Assembly: GCA_020638905.1 (NCBI GenBank)
Contig: JACKHP010000001.1
Span: 62,001-126,000 of the forward strand
DNA length: 64,000 bases
Origin: Planctomycetota bacterium
GTDB lineage: Bacteria; Planctomycetota; B15-G4
Direction: 5' to 3'
Below are positions 60,270 to 64,000 of this stretch, one piece after another. The position numbers and the translations under genes were made by a program. Each line of letters opens with the position of its first letter. The first letter of the stretch is position 1. Below the pieces are notes generated by a model. The model was not told the origin of the DNA. It searched no databases and worked only from the letters and a program-made list of their open reading frames with translations.

Positions 60270-61673
60270 TCAGGCGCGCGGCGCCAGCCGGTCGGCGAGC
60301 GCGTCGATCCAGGCGGCCTGCTCGTCGGTGCCCGTCCCGCGCCGCCGCGTGGCGATGGTGCGCAGCTGGTCGGCGGTGGTGCGCAGCTCCCACGGTTCCT
60401 TGTGGTGCATGCGCGCACCGGGCAGCCAGCGTTGGGCCTCGGCGCGGTCGCCGGTCAGCACGGCGATCTCGAGCATCGCGGCGTGCTCCCAGTAGTCCTG
60501 GCGCTCCTCGGGACGCGTCTCGAGGCGACGCCGCGTCGAGAAGGTCACGATCGGCAGGTACTGGGAGAAGCGTGCGTCGCCGGCCGCGTCCATGAGCGTG
60601 AGCGCGTTCACGCCGGGATAGAAGTCGCGCCAGTCGGCCAGGAAGCCGCGCAGGTACGTGTCGATCGCGAGCCGCAGGTGGTACGCGGCCCCGTCGTCGT
60701 CGCCGGCGGCGAGCGCGGACTTCCAGGCGTCCTTGTGCACGCGGCCGAGCAGGCCGCAGGTCTCCGGGTCGGCTCCGTGTTCGCGCATCAGCCGTTCGAG
60801 GATCGCGCGCGCCTCGTCGCCGCGTCCCAGGCGATTGAGCGCGAAGGCGTGCTGCTGCTCGAACAGGCGCTGGCGTCCCAGGGTCTCGTCGACGGTGGCC
60901 ACGACGAGCAGCATGCCGTCGAGGTCGTCGCAGGCGCGGCACGTGAGCAGCAGCGCCGTCCACGTGGCGGCCTCGGTGGTGGACGTGCCCGCGCAGCGCT
61001 CGAGCACGGTGCGCAGCTCGGTGCGCACGGCGTCGCGCGCGTCGTCGTCGCGCGCGGCGCGGTAGCGCGTGCGCAGCCGCTCGAGCTCGATCCGCGTCGT
61101 CTCGCTCATCTGCACGCGTTCGAAGAAGGTGTCGCACACCTCGTGCGGCAGCTCCGGAGCGCGGTAGGCCTCGGAGAACAGCTCGAAGATCGGACTGTCG
61201 CGCCGCGCGCGCCGGCCGTGGCCCAGGGCCTCGCGCAGGCGCCGTTCGAGGTTGCGACGGTCGGCCTCGACGTCGCTCAGTCGTCCCTTCGGGTCGAGGT
61301 GGTAGAGCGACGAGCGCACCGGCGAGACGTCGAAGCGCAGGTCGGACTCGCTCGAGTGGATCATGACCGTCGTGTGCGGCCGCGCCGCGTGGCGCACGCC
61401 GAGCTCGTAGTAGACGTTCGGGTTCGCGGTCGAGAGGTCGGCCACCGCGTACGGGCACAGCAGCAGGCGCTCGAACATCTGCTTGTGGATCACTCCGCCC
61501 TGGCCCTCCTCGTCGCTGCGCAGCGGCCGCAGGCCGGCGTCCTCGACCGCGGGGCGCACGAGTTCGCCGTAGACCGCGTCGAAGTCGATCTGACGCCCGG
61601 ACGGATCGGGCTTGGTGCCGAACGGCATGAGCACGAAGCACATCTCACGTCCGTCGGACGGACTGCGCGGCAT
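60270..61673 (-). CDS. TRAFs-binding-domain (TPR-S type) protein with N-terminal nucleotide-handling domain
   Basis: 467 residues from ATG 61673 (AGGAGG seven bases upstream). The N-terminal 120 residues (CFVLMPFGTKPD, IDFDAVYGELVRPAVEDAGL, CPYAVADLSTANPNVYYELG, VRHAARPHTTVMI) resemble nucleoside deoxyribosyltransferase- or SLOG-like folds. The rest is a helical repeat region (KDAWKSALAAGDDDGAAYHL, AIDTYLRGFLADWRDFYPGV, WEHAAMLEIAVLTGDRAEAQ) matching the MAP3K TRAFs-binding domain. Such proteins occur in predicted conflict or effector systems. It is divergent from a truncated SLOG-like gene, which strengthens that context. The biochemical role is unknown. Confidence 0.8.
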   Translation of the reverse strand: MPRSPSDGREMCFVLMPFGTKPDPSGRQIDFDAVYGELVRPAVEDAGLRPLRSDEEGQGGVIHKQMFERLLLCPYAVADLSTANPNVYYELGVRHAARPHTTVMIHSSESDLRFDVSPVRSSLYHLDPKGRLSDVEADRRNLERRLREALGHGRRARRDSPIFELFSEAYRAPELPHEVCDTFFERVQMSETTRIELERLRTRYRAARDDDARDAVRTELRTVLERCAGTSTTEAATWTALLLTCRACDDLDGMLLVVATVDETLGRQRLFEQQHAFALNRLGRGDEARAILERLMREHGADPETCGLLGRVHKDAWKSALAAGDDDGAAYHLRLAIDTYLRGFLADWRDFYPGVNALTLMDAAGDARFSQYLPIVTFSTRRRLETRPEERQDYWEHAAMLEIAVLTGDRAEAQRWLPGARMHHKEPWELRTTADQLRTIATRRRGTGTDEQAAWIDALADRLAPRA

Positions 61674-61709
61674 GGCGAACCTCCTCCCGGTGGGTCGTCG
61701 ACGCGTCCC

Positions 61710-61715
61710 AGCCTA
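61710..61715 (-). promoter_or_regulatory. Candidate -10 element of the TRAFs-binding gene
   Basis: Minus-strand TAGGCT, about 37 nt upstream of ATG 61673; identical to the hexamer upstream of the GbsR-type gene. Confidence 0.4.
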
Positions 61716-61734
61716 CCTGGACGCCGTGGTCCCG

Positions 61735-62493
61735 ATGGGCAGGATTCGCGCACGACGAGAGTGGAGACGGCGATGGAGGAGCAGGGGCACGGTGGCGGCG
61801 CGCGCGGCGCGTGGAGCGTCCGACGATCCGCGTGCGCCGCTCCCCGCCTGGCGGCTGCGCGACACGCCCATCGTGCTGCTCACGGCGCTCGCCGAAGGCG
61901 CCGATCGCATCATCACCGAGGTCGCGCTCGACCTGGATCGACGCCTGACCGACGCGGCGCGCAGGGACGGACGACCGCACGCGTGGCCCGCGATCAGGGT
62001 CGTGCCGGTGCTGCCGATGGCTGCCGACGTGTACGAGCTCACATTCGACGATCGGCGCGAAGCGCGGCCCTGGTTCCGCGGCGTGCTCGCCGACTGCGCC
62101 GAGCGCACGTTCGTGATGCCGCACGTGTCGGACGACGCGCTGCTGCGCGACCCGGGACCTCGGGGCGAAGACGCCCGCAAGCTCCAGTACGCGCTGGCGG
62201 GGTTGTTCATCGCGCGCTGGTCGCGTCTGGTCGTCGCCCTGTGGGACGGCGAGTCGTTCCCCGCCTCGGACGAGGGTCGGGCTGCGAGGCGCGGCGGGAC
62301 CTCGCACGTCGTCCACATGGCGCTCACCGGCCGCGTCGATGATCGGGAGACGCTCGACGCCCTCGACCGGGCGCTCGCGGTCTCGCCGTCGGCGCGCATG
62401 CTCGGTGCAGGCGAACCGCTCGTCGACCTGCAGACTGGTGGGCCCTCTGGGACTCGAACCCAGGACCAACGGATTATGAGTCCGCTGCTCTGA
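61735..62493 (+). pseudogene. SLOG-like nucleotide-binding domain gene, truncated at both ends
   Basis: The readable core is TPIVLLTALAEGADRIITEV, a central AIRVVPVLPMAADVYELTFD, then YALAGLFIARWSRLVVALWD and RGGTSHVVHMALTG. These match the LOG/DprA-like SLOG fold that binds nucleotides in predicted signalling and defence systems. The usual N-terminal GVTGHR-type strand is missing and is replaced by Arg-rich sequence. The frame then runs through the tRNA gene, adding the meaningless tail GPSGTRTQDQRIMSPLL. It is most likely a remnant of a gene once transferred next to this tRNA. Confidence 0.55.
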
Positions 62494-62512
62494 CCGACTG
62501 AGCTAAGGGCCC
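62436..62512 (-). tRNA. tRNA-Ile (CAU anticodon, lysidine type)
   Basis: 77 nt with encoded CCA. The acceptor stem GGGCCCT/AGGGCCC, D arm with AGCTCAGTCGGTCAGAGC, anticodon loop CTCATAA (anticodon CAU) and T arm GGTTCGAGTCC fold as a complete cloverleaf. C4-G69 and C5-G68 and the overall similarity to elongator Ile2 genes favour the isoleucine species, in which C34 is modified by TilS, over tRNA-Met. Confidence 0.9.
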
Positions 62513-62682
62513 GCGGACGCGCTCGCGTCGGGGCGCAGTCTGGCCCGCGGGCACGGACGCGCGCAAGACGTGCGTCGCGCGTCCTGCCGCGTCGCGACGG
62601 GGAGCGTGCCGCGGTTGACGATCTCCCGGTCGTCGCAGACCATGAGGTCGACCGGTGCCGCGAGCCCGCGAGGAGGACGTCC

Positions 62683-64000
62683 GTGCATCTCACGAAGGCG
62701 TCGAGCACGTTGTTCGCGTCGATCGTGGCCTGTGCGTGCGCACTGACGCCCGCCGCCGCGCAGGACGACGTACGTCCGCTCTGGACTCCGGGCGATGCGC
62801 TGCCGGCGCCGGTCATGGGCCTCCCGCTGCCGTCGCGCGTGCGGGATGCCGACGGCGTGGCCCTCCCGTCGATCACGTTCACGGGACGCGTCGTCGACGC
62901 GGCCGGCGCGTCGGTCGTCGGCGCGCGCGTGCGCATCGCGCCCAACGGCGCGACGCTCGCACGGCTCGGCGCGCGTCCCGAACCGTTCTGGGAGTTCGTC
63001 GGTCTCGGAGTCGAAGGGTCGCGTTGGGCCGACTACATCCCGTGGGCGCGGGTGCCGGTCACGACGACCGACGCGCAGGGACGCTTCGCGCTCGACGTGC
63101 CGTCCATCCCGGTCGACGTCGAACGCGGCGAGACCAAGGCGGGGATGCCCGAGCCGGTGCTCGTGATCGAGTGGGACGGCTGCGCGACACTCACCGAGCG
63201 GCTCGGACGACTCGATCTCGGAGGCTTCGCGCCGCAGGTCGACCTCGGCGAGCGTGTGCTCGCGGCCGAGGGCGTCGTGCGCGGACGCGTGGTCGACGAC
63301 GCGGGGCGTCCGCTGGCGGGCGCGTCCGTGGTGGCGCGATGGTTCGGCGGACCCTACGGAGCCAGCGAGCGCATGCCCGCGGTCGTCTCGTCCGCGACGC
63401 ACGGCACGACGACCGACGTCGAAGGACGCTTCACGCTGGGGCGGCTCCCACGCAGCGCGGTGACGCTCGGCGTGAGCGCGCCGGGCTTCGTGGCGACCGA
63501 GGTCGCGCTCGACGCGGGTCCGCAGGACGCCGCGAGCACGCACGAGGTGCGGCTGCAGTCCGGCGCGACGCTCGCCGGCTGCGTCGTCGATCCGTCGGGG
63601 CGTCCCGTGGCGGACGCCCGCGTGTTCGCCACCGAGAGGCCCACCGAGTACGTCGGACACGGATGCGTGCTGTCCGGCATCGACGAGGCGCCCGACCGCC
63701 TGCCGATCGAGATCCGAGGTCACGCGAGACCCGGCGCGGTCACGGGCCGTACCGACGCCTCGGGACACTTCGCGCTCGCGGGCCTGCCGCCCGGCGCGCA
63801 TGCCGTGACGGTCTACGCCTTCGGCGACGGACTCGAGCCGGGCGCGGTGCGCGACGTCCCGCCGGGGTCGTCGGGCGTGACGCTCGTCGTCGCGCCGGCG
63901 CGCGACCTGGTCGTGCGCGTGTTCTCGGACGACGGCGGTACGCCGCCCGTCGACGCGCGGCTCGAAGCGTTCCGGCTCACGGGCGCGCAGAACGAGCGCG
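62683..64000 (+). CDS. Exported protein with carboxypeptidase-regulatory-like domains (3' end outside window)
   Basis: 439 residues are visible from GTG 62683, with AGGAGG seven bases upstream. The signal peptide ends near LTPAAAQDD. Repeated beta-sandwich domains follow, each with the pattern of CarboxypepD_reg: ITFTGRVVDAAGASVVGARV, VVRGRVVDDAGRPLAGASVV, GCVVDPSGRPVADARVFA and AVTGRTDASGHFALAGLPPG. Such proteins are surface or periplasmic and often large. No enzyme domain is seen before the edge. It is separated from the tRNA by 170 bases. Confidence 0.8.
   Translation, partial: MHLTKASSTLFASIVACACALTPAAAQDDVRPLWTPGDALPAPVMGLPLPSRVRDADGVALPSITFTGRVVDAAGASVVGARVRIAPNGATLARLGARPEPFWEFVGLGVEGSRWADYIPWARVPVTTTDAQGRFALDVPSIPVDVERGETKAGMPEPVLVIEWDGCATLTERLGRLDLGGFAPQVDLGERVLAAEGVVRGRVVDDAGRPLAGASVVARWFGGPYGASERMPAVVSSATHGTTTDVEGRFTLGRLPRSAVTLGVSAPGFVATEVALDAGPQDAASTHEVRLQSGATLAGCVVDPSGRPVADARVFATERPTEYVGHGCVLSGIDEAPDRLPIEIRGHARPGAVTGRTDASGHFALAGLPPGAHAVTVYAFGDGLEPGAVRDVPPGSSGVTLVVAPARDLVVRVFSDDGGTPPVDARLEAFRLTGAQNER

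Noticed and set aside
62440..62493. C-terminus of the SLOG-like protein (GPSGTRTQDQ)
   Set aside because: This is the well-known translation of a tRNA gene, not protein sequence.
62436..62512. Initiator or elongator tRNA-Met reading of the CAU tRNA
   Set aside because: The acceptor stem, including C4-G69 and C5-G68, and the loops resemble Ile2 genes; no initiator features are present. Methionine elongator cannot be fully excluded.

Overview
This is a GC-rich chromosomal window of about 64 kb. The gene style points to a member of the Planctomycetota: an ECF sigma factor overlapping a large Ser/Thr kinase with WD40-type repeats, many secreted or lipoprotein genes of unknown function, a giant RHS/VWA/PPC-repeat exoprotein, and secreted proteins ending in a recurrent GASxGxSFxxGL-type domain. 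There is no rRNA marker, so the assignment is inference from gene content. Coding is dense, and ATGA or GTGA stop/start overlaps are common. A weak -10-like hexamer (TAGnnT type) recurs just upstream of several genes.

Layout. 1-7.0 kb (minus strand): an operon of korA, korB, an unknown gene, an RnfB-like ferredoxin and a pyruvate:ferredoxin-oxidoreductase-like protein that runs off the window; together they look like a 2-oxoacid:ferredoxin electron-transfer module. 7.3-9.4 kb: a small membrane protein divergent from a GbsR/MarR regulator, with a perfect 10-bp palindrome between them, then a TIGR01777 epimerase. 9.6-12.25 kb: a lower-GC island read here as a small integron cassette array without integrase, carrying a coiled-coil protein, a HEPN-type protein and a HEPN/Toprim protein. 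12.75-14.3 kb: two decapitated genes, ATP-grasp and CocE/NonD hydrolase, meet head to head at a rearrangement junction. 14.3-18.7 kb: a small DNA-binding-like protein divergent from cydAB, with three helically phased CGATGCA repeats between them, then an APC permease.

18.7-27.7 kb: a lipoprotein, a repeat-rich secreted protein, the kinase/sigma pair and two exported unknowns. 27.8-33.2 kb: a nitric-oxide-response locus made of a quinol-type NO reductase (broken, with scrambled internal duplications), Ric/YtfE Fe-S repair protein, a sigma54 promoter, and a divergent norR that keeps every known NO-sensing residue. 33.2-37.7 kb: a B1-type metallo-beta-lactamase, a zinc-ribbon membrane protein, an EamA transporter, a thioredoxin-fold lipoprotein and a YebC regulator. 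37.9-51.4 kb: a secreted 448-residue protein, the 3371-residue RHS protein and a 639-residue exported protein, all on the minus strand.

51.5-58.5 kb: an Rrf2 regulator translationally coupled to an SLC13 transporter, a lipoprotein hydrolase with a beta-helix protein, a ClC channel and a CsbD-like protein. 58.5-64 kb: a secreted protein, a TRAFs-binding/TPR-S type protein divergent from a truncated SLOG-like gene that abuts tRNA-Ile(CAU), and a carboxypeptidase-regulatory-domain exoprotein cut by the window end.

The best places to look for something new are the HEPN and HEPN/Toprim cassette pair, the kor-unknown-rnfB-POR operon, and the phased repeats upstream of cydAB. All calls come from reading the sequence; no database search was run.
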